DNA of 64,000 nucleotides from Sphingomonas profundi (GTDB lineage Bacteria > Pseudomonadota > Alphaproteobacteria > Sphingomonadales > Sphingomonadaceae). A program made the translations under genes and the position numbers. The notes under the pieces were generated by a model. It saw only the letters and a list, made by a program, of their open reading frames with translations. It searched no databases and had not been told where the DNA came from. Position 1 is the stretch's first letter. The number at the start of each line of letters is the position of its first letter. Shown piece by piece: positions 26,135 to 34,788 of this stretch. The stretch covers positions 682,001 to 746,000 of the forward strand of contig NZ_CP046535.1 of NCBI RefSeq assembly GCF_009739515.1, given 5' to 3'.

Positions 26135-28093
26135 TCAGAGCCGCCCACGCATGCCGACATAGAGGCTGCGGCCGAGCGTGCCGTAGCGATAGGCGGTCAT
26201 ATACCCCTCGTCGAACAGGTTCTCGACGCGGGCGAACAGCCGCAATTGCGGGCTGACGGCGAACTCGCCGCGCAGGTCGACCAGCGTATAGCCGTCGAGG
26301 CGCTGCGCGTTGGACGCATTGTCGAAGCTGTGGCCGGACCAGCGCACGGCGGCACCCGTCGTCAGGCCGAACGGCCAGGCATAGCTGATCGAGCCGTTGG
26401 CGGTGTCGCGCGGCCGTCGCGGCAGCCACCTGCCGAAATTGGCGGCTCCGGCGGAGCTGTCCTCCGCCACCGTCCAGCTGTAGTTCCCGTCGATCGTGAA
26501 CCCGTCGACGGGCCGCGCCGCCAGCTGCACCTCGACGCCGTGCGCCTCCGCGCGCGCGACGTTCTGATAGTAGCCGGAGCGGCGGATCGTCGTTCCGGGC
26601 TGGAAGCAGAGCGGCAAGGCGGCGCCCGCGCCGCAGCCGTTGAAGATGATCTGATCCGTGGCGGTCCGCCTGAAATAGGTCGCGCCGGCGCTGACGCGAT
26701 CGCCGAGGATCCCCTGTTCTGCGCCCACCTCCCAGCCATGCGCCCGTTCGGGCCGGAGCGTGACGTTCCCGAACTCGGAGAACAGCTGGTAGAGGGTCGG
26801 CGCCTTGAAGCCCTCGCCGTAGCTTGCGCGGAGGATCGTGTGCGTCGGCAAGGACCAGATGCCGCCGGCGGAGAACAGGGTCCGGGCGCCGAAGCGACTA
26901 TGATCGTCGCTGCGCACGCCGCCAATGAGCGTGAGGCCGCCGATCGGCCGCGCACTCAACTGCCCGTAGACGCTGGTGATGCCGGCGCTGCCGCGGGCGG
27001 GCGCCGGGACCGGCACGGCGAGCGAGGCCGGCGGCGAGACGCTGCGGAACCGGGATCTCTCCTTCTCCGCGCCGAACAGCGCCGTCAGCCCATCGACGAT
27101 CGCCAGGCTGCCCTGATATTCGAGCCGCTCGTTGCGACCGGCGGCGTCGAACGTCCGGGCGCGCCTGTTTCGCGGATCGTAATTGTCGCGATCGGTATCC
27201 GTGTAGCCGTAGCCGAGGCGGTTGCGGAGGCGGCCGCCCATCAGGTCCACGTTCAGCCCCGCATAGCCGACGAACTCGCGGTTCAGGCCGAAGGCGGGGC
27301 TGTCCCCGGTCGTCGCGTCGAAATCGGTATGCCCGCGTGAGTAGTAGCCGCGCAACTCGGCCGATATCCGGTCGGTGAGCTTGACCTGCGTCCGGCCGGT
27401 CACGCTGCGATTGGTATAGCCGTCCTTCTCGCGACCGCCGGATGCCGGCGCGATGGCGGAGATGCCGTCGGTCGTGAACGTCTGGCCGCCGAGCCGCCAC
27501 GTGAGCGGACCCGATTTGCCGCCAACCGCCGCGCGCGCGCTCACGGTCTGGCGGGAACCGGCCTCGACGTCGAAGCTGCCCTCCAGTGCTTTCTGCGGCA
27601 GCGCGGAGACGATGTTCACGACGCCGCCGATCGCCTGGCTGCCCCAGAGCGTCGACTGCGGGCCACGCAGCACTTCGATCCGGGATGCATCGCCGACCAG
27701 GAGGTTGGCGAAGTTGTAGCCGCCGCCGGCCGAGGAGGGATCGTTGAGCTTGACCCCATCGATGACCACGACGGTCTGGTCGGCCTCCGCGCCGCGGATG
27801 CGCAGCGAGGTCGCCGTGCCGTAGCCGCCGTTGCGGGAGAGGCTGACGCCCGGCGTGCGCAGCAGCAGATCGGCGACGCCGATATCCTGCGTGCGGTCGA
27901 TGGCCGCCTTGTCGAGCACCGTGACCGATGCGGGCACCTGATCCGCCGGCGTGGCGACGCGGGTCGCCGTGACGATGATCGCACTCGCGGCGGCGTCGGC
28001 GGCCGCATCCGGCGGTGGCGCGGCCTGCGGTGCCTCCTCCGCATGGGCGGCGGCCGAGAGCAGGAGGGAAAACAGGCTGGCGAACTTCCACAT
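26135..28093 (-). CDS. btuB: TonB-dependent corrinoid receptor BtuB (copy 1)
   Basis: Outer-membrane receptor of 652 aa. The signal peptide (MWKFASLFSLLLSAAAHA) is followed by an Ala/Pro-rich spacer, a TonB-box-like SAIIVTATR, and a plug with VADLLLRTPGVSLSR and VEVLRGPQ-type segment IEVLRGPQSTLWGSQAIGG. The barrel ends SLYVGMRGRL. Size and plug wording match BtuB-like receptors. ATG 28093 was chosen over the longer frame from 28222 because it gives the signal peptide. It is the first gene of operon A and lies 153 bp downstream of an AdoCbl riboswitch, which strongly supports a corrinoid ligand. Confidence 0.92.
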   Translation of the reverse strand: MWKFASLFSLLLSAAAHAEEAPQAAPPPDAAADAAASAIIVTATRVATPADQVPASVTVLDKAAIDRTQDIGVADLLLRTPGVSLSRNGGYGTATSLRIRGAEADQTVVVIDGVKLNDPSSAGGGYNFANLLVGDASRIEVLRGPQSTLWGSQAIGGVVNIVSALPQKALEGSFDVEAGSRQTVSARAAVGGKSGPLTWRLGGQTFTTDGISAIAPASGGREKDGYTNRSVTGRTQVKLTDRISAELRGYYSRGHTDFDATTGDSPAFGLNREFVGYAGLNVDLMGGRLRNRLGYGYTDTDRDNYDPRNRRARTFDAAGRNERLEYQGSLAIVDGLTALFGAEKERSRFRSVSPPASLAVPVPAPARGSAGITSVYGQLSARPIGGLTLIGGVRSDDHSRFGARTLFSAGGIWSLPTHTILRASYGEGFKAPTLYQLFSEFGNVTLRPERAHGWEVGAEQGILGDRVSAGATYFRRTATDQIIFNGCGAGAALPLCFQPGTTIRRSGYYQNVARAEAHGVEVQLAARPVDGFTIDGNYSWTVAEDSSAGAANFGRWLPRRPRDTANGSISYAWPFGLTTGAAVRWSGHSFDNASNAQRLDGYTLVDLRGEFAVSPQLRLFARVENLFDEGYMTAYRYGTLGRSLYVGMRGRL

Positions 28094-28152
28094 CGAACGG
28101 GCACCCACGACAAAGGGCCGCGTCCGGGGCTGGGTCGATGCATTCGCACGCA

Positions 28153-28189
28153 CGACACAGGCCCGCGAAAATCGCGGCCACGCCTGTCG
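28153..28189 (-). promoter_or_regulatory. Candidate expression-platform hairpin between riboswitch and btuB1
   Basis: On the minus strand this stretch folds as a composite stem: an inner CCGCGA/TCGCGG stem with a short T loop, flanked by an outer CGACAGGC/GCCTGTGTCG pairing with a bulge. It ends 60 nt before the btuB1 ATG. No U-tract follows, so simple intrinsic termination is not supported; it may act with Rho or at translation. Confidence 0.4.
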
Positions 28190-28245
28190 TCGCTCGGGTT
28201 CACCCCCGTTCGCTCGGCACACCCTGTCCGCGCGAAGGACGACCG

Positions 28246-28413
28246 CGACGGGCAGGTCTCCTGGCTCGCGGGTCAGTGCCGGTTCGGACCGCCTTCTCAG
28301 GATCTCTCGATCCCAATGGCATGTGGCCCGATGGCTCGCCGCTCACAGTTGCAGGGGCAGCCGGGGTCTTGAACCCCGTTCCCGTTTTCATCCCCCCCTA
28401 GGGGGAACCTGTC
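28246..28413 (-). promoter_or_regulatory. Cobalamin (AdoCbl) riboswitch upstream of btuB1 operon
   Basis: The minus strand carries the B12 box agccaggagacctgcc (complement of 28251-28266), the conserved ctgcaactgtgagcgg core (about 28339-28354), and upstream gatgaaaacgggaa (about 28379-28392), in the order and spacing of AdoCbl riboswitches. The 5-prime end near 28413 pairs only approximately and the limits are estimates. When AdoCbl is bound, expression of btuB1 and the downstream salvage genes should fall. Confidence 0.9.
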
Positions 28414-28525
28414 GCAAGCGGGGCGATAGGGCAGCGGTGGAGAAGCGTCAATCGGAACCGCCGGGCGGCCCGCCGGGGGCGTGCCCGCGCTTGTGCCGGG
28501 GAATCGCGTCGATAAAGGTGCCGGG

Positions 28526-29440
28526 ATGGCGCGACGAACCCGGAAACTGACGACGGCCGGCCTGTCGATGGCGGTAGTCTCTGCGCTCGCCGGAAGCGCG
28601 CTCGCCGGCGCCCCACTTCCGCCCGCGCACCGCGCTGCCGCGCCGAAGCGGATCGTCTCGCTGAACCTGTGCGCCGACCAGTATCTGCTCGCTCTCGCCG
28701 ATCGGTCGCAGATCGCCGGCCTCACCCGGAACGCGACCAGCACGGAGATGTCCGCCGCGGCGGCGCAGGCGCGCGGCCTTCCCATCCTCAGGGGATCGGC
28801 CGAGGAAGTCCTCGCGATCGATCCCGACCTGATCGTCGGCGTGCCGGCGCGGCGCAGCGGCATGATGGCGGCGCTCTCGCGCGAGCATTACGCGATGGTC
28901 GATCTGAAGCCCGCGAGCACCTATGCCGACATCGTCGCGCAGATCCGCGCGGTCGCCGGCGCGATCGGCCATCCTCGCCGCGGCGAGGCGCTGATCGCGC
29001 GCATGGACCGCGCTCTCGCAACCCTGCCGCGTCCACACCGGGCCGGCGTCGCCGCTTACTACCAGCGGCGCGGCTATCTCACCGGCACGGGCACCCTGAT
29101 CGACGAGCTGATGGTGCGGGTGGGGCTTGCGAACCTCGCCGGCAAGCTGGACAAGCCGGCCCTCTCGCAGCTCACGCTGGAGGAGCTGATGGTGGCACAG
29201 CCCGACTACCTCATCGTCGAGAGCGCGTCCGATCGCGTGGTCGATCAGGGCACCGAGATGCTGCACCATCCGCTGCTGAGGAATATCAGGCGCCTGCATA
29301 TACCCCAGGCGTGGACCGTCTGCGGCGGCCCCGCTTATGTCGATGCGGCGCGCAGCCTCGCACGGCAGATCGCGGATGCGGGGGCGTGCGCCCCCGCGCC
29401 GGGCGGCCGCGTCAATATTCGATGCCCGGCTGCGCCTTGA
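28526..29440 (+). CDS. ABC-transporter periplasmic binding protein, BtuF-like (copy 1)
   Basis: Protein of 304 aa with a Sec signal peptide (cleavage near GSALAGAP). It has the class III binding-protein fold: KRIVSLNLCADQYLLALADRSQIAGLT at the start, EEVLAIDPDLIVGVPARRSG, and a long helix linker. The LNLCADQ motif is shared with the btuF2 product (MNQCTDQ). ATG 28526 has AAAGGTG upstream. It stands alone on the plus strand, divergent from riboswitch A and tail-to-tail with cobO (29-bp overlap). No permease or ATPase is beside it, so it may share the BtuC/BtuD of operon B. Cobalamin or cobinamide is the likely ligand, inferred from location. Confidence 0.78.
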   Translation: MARRTRKLTTAGLSMAVVSALAGSALAGAPLPPAHRAAAPKRIVSLNLCADQYLLALADRSQIAGLTRNATSTEMSAAAAQARGLPILRGSAEEVLAIDPDLIVGVPARRSGMMAALSREHYAMVDLKPASTYADIVAQIRAVAGAIGHPRRGEALIARMDRALATLPRPHRAGVAAYYQRRGYLTGTGTLIDELMVRVGLANLAGKLDKPALSQLTLEELMVAQPDYLIVESASDRVVDQGTEMLHHPLLRNIRRLHIPQAWTVCGGPAYVDAARSLARQIADAGACAPAPGGRVNIRCPAAP

Positions 29441-30020
29441 CGCCCTGTTCGCGGAACGGATGCCTGACGAGCGTCATCTCGGTGACGAGGTCGGCGGCCG
29501 CGATCAGCGCGTCCGGCGCATTGCGGCCGGTGACGATGACGTGCGTCATCTCGGGCCTGGCCTTCAGCACCTCAAGCACCTCGTCGAGCGGCAGATAGTC
29601 GTAGCGCAGCACGATGTTCAGCTCGTCCGCCAGCACCATGTCGTAGGCCGGGTCGGCGATCATGCGCCGCACCTCGTCCCACGCCCTTCTGGCCGATGCG
29701 ATGTCCTGCGCGCGATCCTGCGTGTCCCACGTGAAGCCGTCGCCCATCGGAAGGAACTCGACCTGCTCCGGGAAGCGGGCGAAGACCGCCTTCTCGCCGG
29801 TCTCCATCGCGCCCTTGACGAACTGGACGACGCCCACCTTCCGGCCGTGGCCGATCGCACGCACCACCATGCCGAGTGCAGCGGTCGTCTTGCCCTTGCC
29901 CTTGCCGGTGTGGACGACGAGAAGGCCCTTCTCCACTGTCTTGCCGGCGACGATCCGGTCGTGGGCCGCCTGCTTCCTCTTCATCTTCTCGGCATGCTGC
30001 TCGTCGGTTCGCCCGGCCAT
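29412..30020 (-). CDS. cobO: Corrinoid adenosyltransferase CobO
   Basis: Protein of 202 aa that attaches the adenosyl group from ATP to the cobalt of corrinoids. The P-loop is GKGKGKTT (39-46) in LLVVHTGKGKGKTTAALGM; QFVKGAMETGEKAVF, VLADELNIVLRYDYL and VIVTGRNAP are typical of the BtuR/CobO family. Two starts compete: ATG 30020, 6 bp after GGGAGG, and ATG 30026, which overlaps the cobN stop as ATGA. The first was chosen for ribosome-site spacing. It is the last gene of operon B. Confidence 0.94.
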   Translation of the reverse strand: MAGRTDEQHAEKMKRKQAAHDRIVAGKTVEKGLLVVHTGKGKGKTTAALGMVVRAIGHGRKVGVVQFVKGAMETGEKAVFARFPEQVEFLPMGDGFTWDTQDRAQDIASARRAWDEVRRMIADPAYDMVLADELNIVLRYDYLPLDEVLEVLKARPEMTHVIVTGRNAPDALIAAADLVTEMTLVRHPFREQGVKAQPGIEY

Positions 30021-30022
30021 CG

Positions 30023-33000
30023 TCATCCTCCCGCAAGCTCGGCGAGCAGGATGCCCGCGCTGTTCGATCTGGGCCGCCACAATCCGCGCTCCAGCGCCTC
30101 GGCCAGCCGCGCCGCAGTCTCGCGCAGGGCCGCCGGATTGGCCTCGGCCATGAAGGCGCGCACCGCCTCATCCTCGATGAAGGCGGCATGGACGGCGTCG
30201 AAATGATGATCCCGCACCGCGTGCGTCGTCGCGGCGAAGGCGAACAGATAGTCGACCGAGGCCGCGATCTCGAACGCGCCCTTGTAGCCGTGCCGCATCA
30301 CGCCCGCGATCCACTTGGGATTGGTGACGCGGGCGCGCACGACGCGGCCGATCTCATCCTCCAACGTCCGGATCACGGGCCGTTCGGGGCGGCTGTGGTC
30401 GTTATGGTAGGCGCGCGGCCGCTTGCCGGAAAGATGCTCGACCGCCGCCGCGATGCCGCCCTCGAACTGGTAGTAGTCGTCGCTGTCGAGCAGGTCGTGC
30501 TCGCGATTGTCCTGGTTCTGGATCACGGCATCGGCCTGGACGAGCCGCGTGGCGAAGAGATCGCGCTCGGCATCGCCCTCCACGCCGGCGCCGTAGGCGT
30601 AGCTGCTCCAATCGAGATAGACGTCGGCCAGATCCGCGCGATCGTGCCAGATCCTCTCGTCGATCATCGCCTGCAGGCCGGCGCCATAGGCGCCCGGCTT
30701 CGATCCGAAGACGCGGAACCCGGCACGAAGGGCCGCCGCCTTCGCCTCGCCGCCGGCCTCGATCAATCGTGCGGTCTCGGCGCGGTGGCGTGCCGCGGCG
30801 GGATTGTCCTCCGCCGGCTCGTCCAGCGCCATCACCGCCCGTGCCGCCGAGTCGAGCAGGTCGATCTGTTCGGGAAAGGCATCGCGGAAGAAGCCCGAGA
30901 CGCGGAACGTGACGTCGACGCGCGGATGGCCGACCTCCGCGACCTTCATGATCTCGAAGCCGATCACGCGGCCCGAGGTCCAGTCCCAGCGCGGCCTTAC
31001 GCCCATCAGGGCGAGCGCCTGGGCGATATCGTCGCCGCCGGTGCGCATGTTGGCCGTACCCCAGGCGGACAGCGCCATCGCCTGCGGATAGCTCCCCTCG
31101 CGCTGAAGATAATCGTCCACCAGCAGTCGCGCGGAGCGCCGGCCAAGCTCCCACGCGGTGGCGGTCGGCACCGAACGCGTGTCGACCGAGTAGAAATTGC
31201 GCCTGGTCGGCAGTACGTCCGGCCGCCCGCGCGTCGGCGCACCGGAGGGGCCGGGAAGCACGAAGCGGCCGTCGAGCCCTGCCAGCAGCGCCGCCTTCTC
31301 CGCCGCGCCGCATTCATCGACGCGATGGGCAAGGTCGCCCAGCACCGATCGCATCACCGCGGCGGAGGCCGGCCCCGGCGCCGCGCCGCCCTCGACGAGC
31401 GCCGCCGCCAGCAGTTCCAGCCGCTCGATCGTGTCGCCGTGCGTGCGCCAGGGGTCGTCCGACACCGTCGCGAGCCGATCGGGCCGGGCGCCCGTCCAGG
31501 CGTCGCCCATCCTGCAGTCCAGCGGATCGAAGCCGAGCGCGAGATCGTCGGCCAGCGCGCGGAGCAGGGATGCCTGGCCGGCATCGTCATAGCCGCGCGG
31601 GGTGCGGGAGAGGGCGATCAGCAGATCGGCGCGAAGCCGCCCGGTCGGCGAGCGGGTGAAGACATGCAGCCCGTCACGGATCTGCATCTCCTTCAGCTCG
31701 CACAGATAATTGTCGAGCGCCGCCAGCGCGTCGTCACCGTCGCCGATCGCGCCGGCATCCGCATCTAGGCCCTGGGACCGGGCGAGATCGAGGATTTCGG
31801 CCTTCAGATGACTGATCCGGCGCGGATCCATGCCGGCGGCGAGATAATATTCGTCGACCAGCGCCTCCAGCGCCTTCAGCGGCCCGTAGCTCTCGGCGCG
31901 GGTCAGCGGCGGCGTCAGATGATCGATGATGGCCGCGCCGATGCGGCGCTTGGCCTGCGTCCCCTCGCCCGGATCGTTGACGATGAAGGGGTAGAGCTGC
32001 GGCACCGGGCCGGCGCAAACCTCCGGAAAGCAGGTGGCCGACAACGCCAGCGCCTTGCCGGGAAGCCATTCCAGATTGCCGTGCTTGCCGACATGGACGA
32101 CCGCGTGCGCGCCAAAATCGCGGTTCAGCCAGACGTGGAAGGCGAGGTAATGATGCGGCGGCACCAGCGCCGGATCGTGATACGTCGTCTTCGGATCGAC
32201 ATCGTAGCCGCGGGCGGGCTGCACCGCGACCACCACATTGCCGAAGCGATGGGCGGGCAGGTGGAACGCACCGTCGCGGACGAACGGATCGTCCTCCGGC
32301 GCGCCCCATCGCGTCGTGATCGCTTCCCGCGTCTTCGCGGGCAGGGTTGCGAACGCCTCCCCGTAACGCTCCAGCGTGACGTGGATCTCGCGCGGGCGAT
32401 CCACCGAGCATCGCGCATTGGTGATGCCCGCCAGCATGATCGCCATCAGTGCCGCCCCGTCCTCCGGCGCGCCGCCGGCATCGTAGCCCGCCTGACGCAG
32501 CGCCGCGAGGATGGCGGCCGCGCTGGCAGGCGTATCGAGGCCGACGCCGTTGCCCACCCGCCCGTCACGGTTGGGATAATTGGCCAGCACCAGCGCCACC
32601 CGGCGCTCGCGGGCAATCGTTCGCCGCAGCGTCGCCCAGTTGGCGGCGAGATCGGCGACGAAGGCGACGCGATCCGGCGCGACGCGCGGCACGACGATGC
32701 CGCACTGCGTCCGCGCATCGAAGCGTTCGGCCGCCTTGAAGGCGACGGCGCGGGTGAAGAGACGCCCGTCGACCTCCGGCAGCGCGACGTTCATCGCCAG
32801 GTCGCGCGGGCCGAGACCCCGCGGGCTCGCGGCCCAGCCGGCCTGGTCGACGCCGGCGAACACCGTCTGGAGGATCGGGCAGTCGGCCTCTTCGAGAATC
32901 GCGGGAGCGCGCTTCTCGCCGGGGGAGGAGGCGGCGAAGGACGTCGCGTTCAGTATGACGTCCGGCCGGGTCGAGGCGATCACTTCCCGCAGCCAGTCGA

Positions 33001-33754
33001 TCGCGAAGGGCTCGCGCAGCGCCCGGACATGGACGACCACGACGTTCAGCCCCCGCTCCGCCAGCGCGGCGACGAGCGCGTCCACGGCATCCAGCGTCCC
33101 CGCCATCATCAGCGCGCGGTAGAAGCACAGCAGCGCCACGGGGCGCCCCGTGATCCAGCCCGCCCTCACGTCGTCGAGCGTGGGACGCTCGCTGCCGGCC
33201 AGGTAGAGGCCGGCATCGGCGACCGGGATCGGATCGTCAGGCGTGCCGATGTCCGCGCCGATCAGGCGCGCCGCGTGGCGCAGAAAGCCGATCGCGTTGG
33301 CGACGCCGCCCTGCCGCAGATAGTCGCGCAGGCGCTCGCCCGTCGCGCGGGGAATTGTGGAGGCGGCATCGAGCGAGAGATCGGGCTCCCGCCCGTCGGC
33401 GATGGCGGCGAAGGCGATGCCCTGCTCGCGCGAGACGCGGGCGATCTCGTCGACGCCATAGGGCCAGTAGGCCTTGCCGCCCAGCAGCACCACGCAGACG
33501 AAGCGCGCACGGGCGATCACCTTCTCGACATACAGGTCGACGGAGTAGGGGTGCTTCAGTTGCAGCAGATTGACGAGGCGGATCGAGGGTGCGCGCCCGC
33601 CCAGTTCGTCTTCCAGTTCCGCCGCCGCCTTCGCGAAGCAGGCGAGTTCGCTGTCGGCCACCGTCAGGAACACGATCTCGCCCGGCGACTGATCGAGGTC
33701 GATCGCCTCGTCGCCGTTCGAGACCGTGCCCGGGCTGGCGGCCAGGAGATGCAT
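30023..33754 (-). CDS. cobN: Cobaltochelatase large subunit CobN
   Basis: Protein of 1243 aa of the CobN/magnesium-chelatase H family. In aerobic cobalamin synthesis it works with CobS and CobT chelatase subunits to put cobalt into hydrogenobyrinic acid a,c-diamide. Recognisable segments include GRPVALLCFYRALMMAGTLDAVDALVAAL, HVGKHGNLEWLPGKALALS, ALKALEALVDEYYLAAGMD, and EHDLLDSDDYYQFEGG, AYHNDHSRPE near the end. The length is normal and no frameshift is seen. The ATG at 33754 overlaps the cobW stop by one base (TGATG). Neither the chelatase partners nor any ring-synthesis gene is in the window, so its role here is open. Confidence 0.92.
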   Translation of the reverse strand: MHLLAASPGTVSNGDEAIDLDQSPGEIVFLTVADSELACFAKAAAELEDELGGRAPSIRLVNLLQLKHPYSVDLYVEKVIARARFVCVVLLGGKAYWPYGVDEIARVSREQGIAFAAIADGREPDLSLDAASTIPRATGERLRDYLRQGGVANAIGFLRHAARLIGADIGTPDDPIPVADAGLYLAGSERPTLDDVRAGWITGRPVALLCFYRALMMAGTLDAVDALVAALAERGLNVVVVHVRALREPFAIDWLREVIASTRPDVILNATSFAASSPGEKRAPAILEEADCPILQTVFAGVDQAGWAASPRGLGPRDLAMNVALPEVDGRLFTRAVAFKAAERFDARTQCGIVVPRVAPDRVAFVADLAANWATLRRTIARERRVALVLANYPNRDGRVGNGVGLDTPASAAAILAALRQAGYDAGGAPEDGAALMAIMLAGITNARCSVDRPREIHVTLERYGEAFATLPAKTREAITTRWGAPEDDPFVRDGAFHLPAHRFGNVVVAVQPARGYDVDPKTTYHDPALVPPHHYLAFHVWLNRDFGAHAVVHVGKHGNLEWLPGKALALSATCFPEVCAGPVPQLYPFIVNDPGEGTQAKRRIGAAIIDHLTPPLTRAESYGPLKALEALVDEYYLAAGMDPRRISHLKAEILDLARSQGLDADAGAIGDGDDALAALDNYLCELKEMQIRDGLHVFTRSPTGRLRADLLIALSRTPRGYDDAGQASLLRALADDLALGFDPLDCRMGDAWTGARPDRLATVSDDPWRTHGDTIERLELLAAALVEGGAAPGPASAAVMRSVLGDLAHRVDECGAAEKAALLAGLDGRFVLPGPSGAPTRGRPDVLPTRRNFYSVDTRSVPTATAWELGRRSARLLVDDYLQREGSYPQAMALSAWGTANMRTGGDDIAQALALMGVRPRWDWTSGRVIGFEIMKVAEVGHPRVDVTFRVSGFFRDAFPEQIDLLDSAARAVMALDEPAEDNPAAARHRAETARLIEAGGEAKAAALRAGFRVFGSKPGAYGAGLQAMIDERIWHDRADLADVYLDWSSYAYGAGVEGDAERDLFATRLVQADAVIQNQDNREHDLLDSDDYYQFEGGIAAAVEHLSGKRPRAYHNDHSRPERPVIRTLEDEIGRVVRARVTNPKWIAGVMRHGYKGAFEIAASVDYLFAFAATTHAVRDHHFDAVHAAFIEDEAVRAFMAEANPAALRETAARLAEALERGLWRPRSNSAGILLAELAGG

Positions 33755-34788
33755 CAGGTGAGCGCGGCGGCGAGGGCCGCTTCGATCGCGGGCCGATCGA
33801 GACCCTTCTGGCCGATCACCACAAGCTGCGAGAGGCGGGCCTCCTCCGCCTGCCAGGCGCGATCGTAATGATGCTGGATGCGCGGCCCGACCGCCTGGAG
33901 CACGAGGCGGGCCGATCGCCCGGAGACGGCGATCAACCCCTTGATCCGCAGGATGTCGTGGGATCCGATCAGCGGCGCCAGCGCCGCGATCAGCGGCTCG
34001 ATGCTGGCGATCTCGCCGGCCTTGACGACGAAGCTGTCGAAATCGTCGTGATCGTGGTCGGGCTCCGCATCGTGGTGCGAAGGCCGTGCCGCCAGATCGT
34101 CCTCGGCGCCGGCGAACAGGCCGAGCAGGACGCCGGCATCGACCGCGCCATGGGCCGCCCGCACGATCTTCACCCCGCCGCGCGTTTCGCCCGCGATATC
34201 GCTCTCGATCCGGGCGAGCGCATCGCCGTCGACGAGATCGGATTTGTTGAGGATGACGAGATCGGCGCAGGCAAGCTGATCCTCGTACAGCTCCTCGAGC
34301 GGGCTGTCGTGATCGAGCGAGGGATCGGCGGCGCGCGCCAGGGCCAGCGCCGCCTCGTCGGTGGCGAAGCGGCCTGCCGCTACGGCATCGGCATCGATCA
34401 GCGCCACGACGCCATCCACGGTCGCACGGGTGCGGATACCGGGCCACTGGAACGCCTTCACCAGCGGCTTGGGCAGCGCGAGGCCGGAGGTTTCGATGAT
34501 GATGTGCTCGGGCGGATTGGGCCGGTCCAGAAGCTTCTGCATCGTGGGCAGGAAGTCGTCCGCGACGGTGCAGCAGATGCATCCGTTGGCCAGCTCGACG
34601 ATATCGTCCTCTGGGCAGGCCTCGTCGTTGCAGCCGCGCAGCAGTTCGCCGTCCACGCCGACATCGCCGAACTCGTTGACGATCAGGGCGAGCCTGCGAC
34701 CCTTGGCGTTCTGCAACAGGTGCCGGATCAGCGTGGTCTTGCCCGCTCCCAGGAACCCGGTGACGACGGTGGTCGGGATCTTGCTCAC
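33754..34788 (-). CDS. cobW: CobW-family metallochaperone GTPase
   Basis: COG0523-type GTPase of 344 aa thought to deliver cobalt. P-loop GFLGAGKTT at 11-19, the metal-binding CICC at 70-73 (ELANGCICCT), NKSD guanine motif at 181-184, and a His/Asp-rich loop at about 238-251 (HHDAEPDHDHDDFD) before the C-terminal CobW_C domain. GTG 34788 has AGGAG 7-11 bp upstream. Neighbouring cobN strongly suggests a cobalt-related function rather than zinc homeostasis. Confidence 0.93.
   Translation of the reverse strand: MSKIPTTVVTGFLGAGKTTLIRHLLQNAKGRRLALIVNEFGDVGVDGELLRGCNDEACPEDDIVELANGCICCTVADDFLPTMQKLLDRPNPPEHIIIETSGLALPKPLVKAFQWPGIRTRATVDGVVALIDADAVAAGRFATDEAALALARAADPSLDHDSPLEELYEDQLACADLVILNKSDLVDGDALARIESDIAGETRGGVKIVRAAHGAVDAGVLLGLFAGAEDDLAARPSHHDAEPDHDHDDFDSFVVKAGEIASIEPLIAALAPLIGSHDILRIKGLIAVSGRSARLVLQAVGPRIQHHYDRAWQAEEARLSQLVVIGQKGLDRPAIEAALAAALT

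Noticed and set aside
31808-33868. A 686-aa plus-strand open frame opposite cobN
   Set aside because: Shadow of cobN; no recognisable protein pattern or ribosome site.
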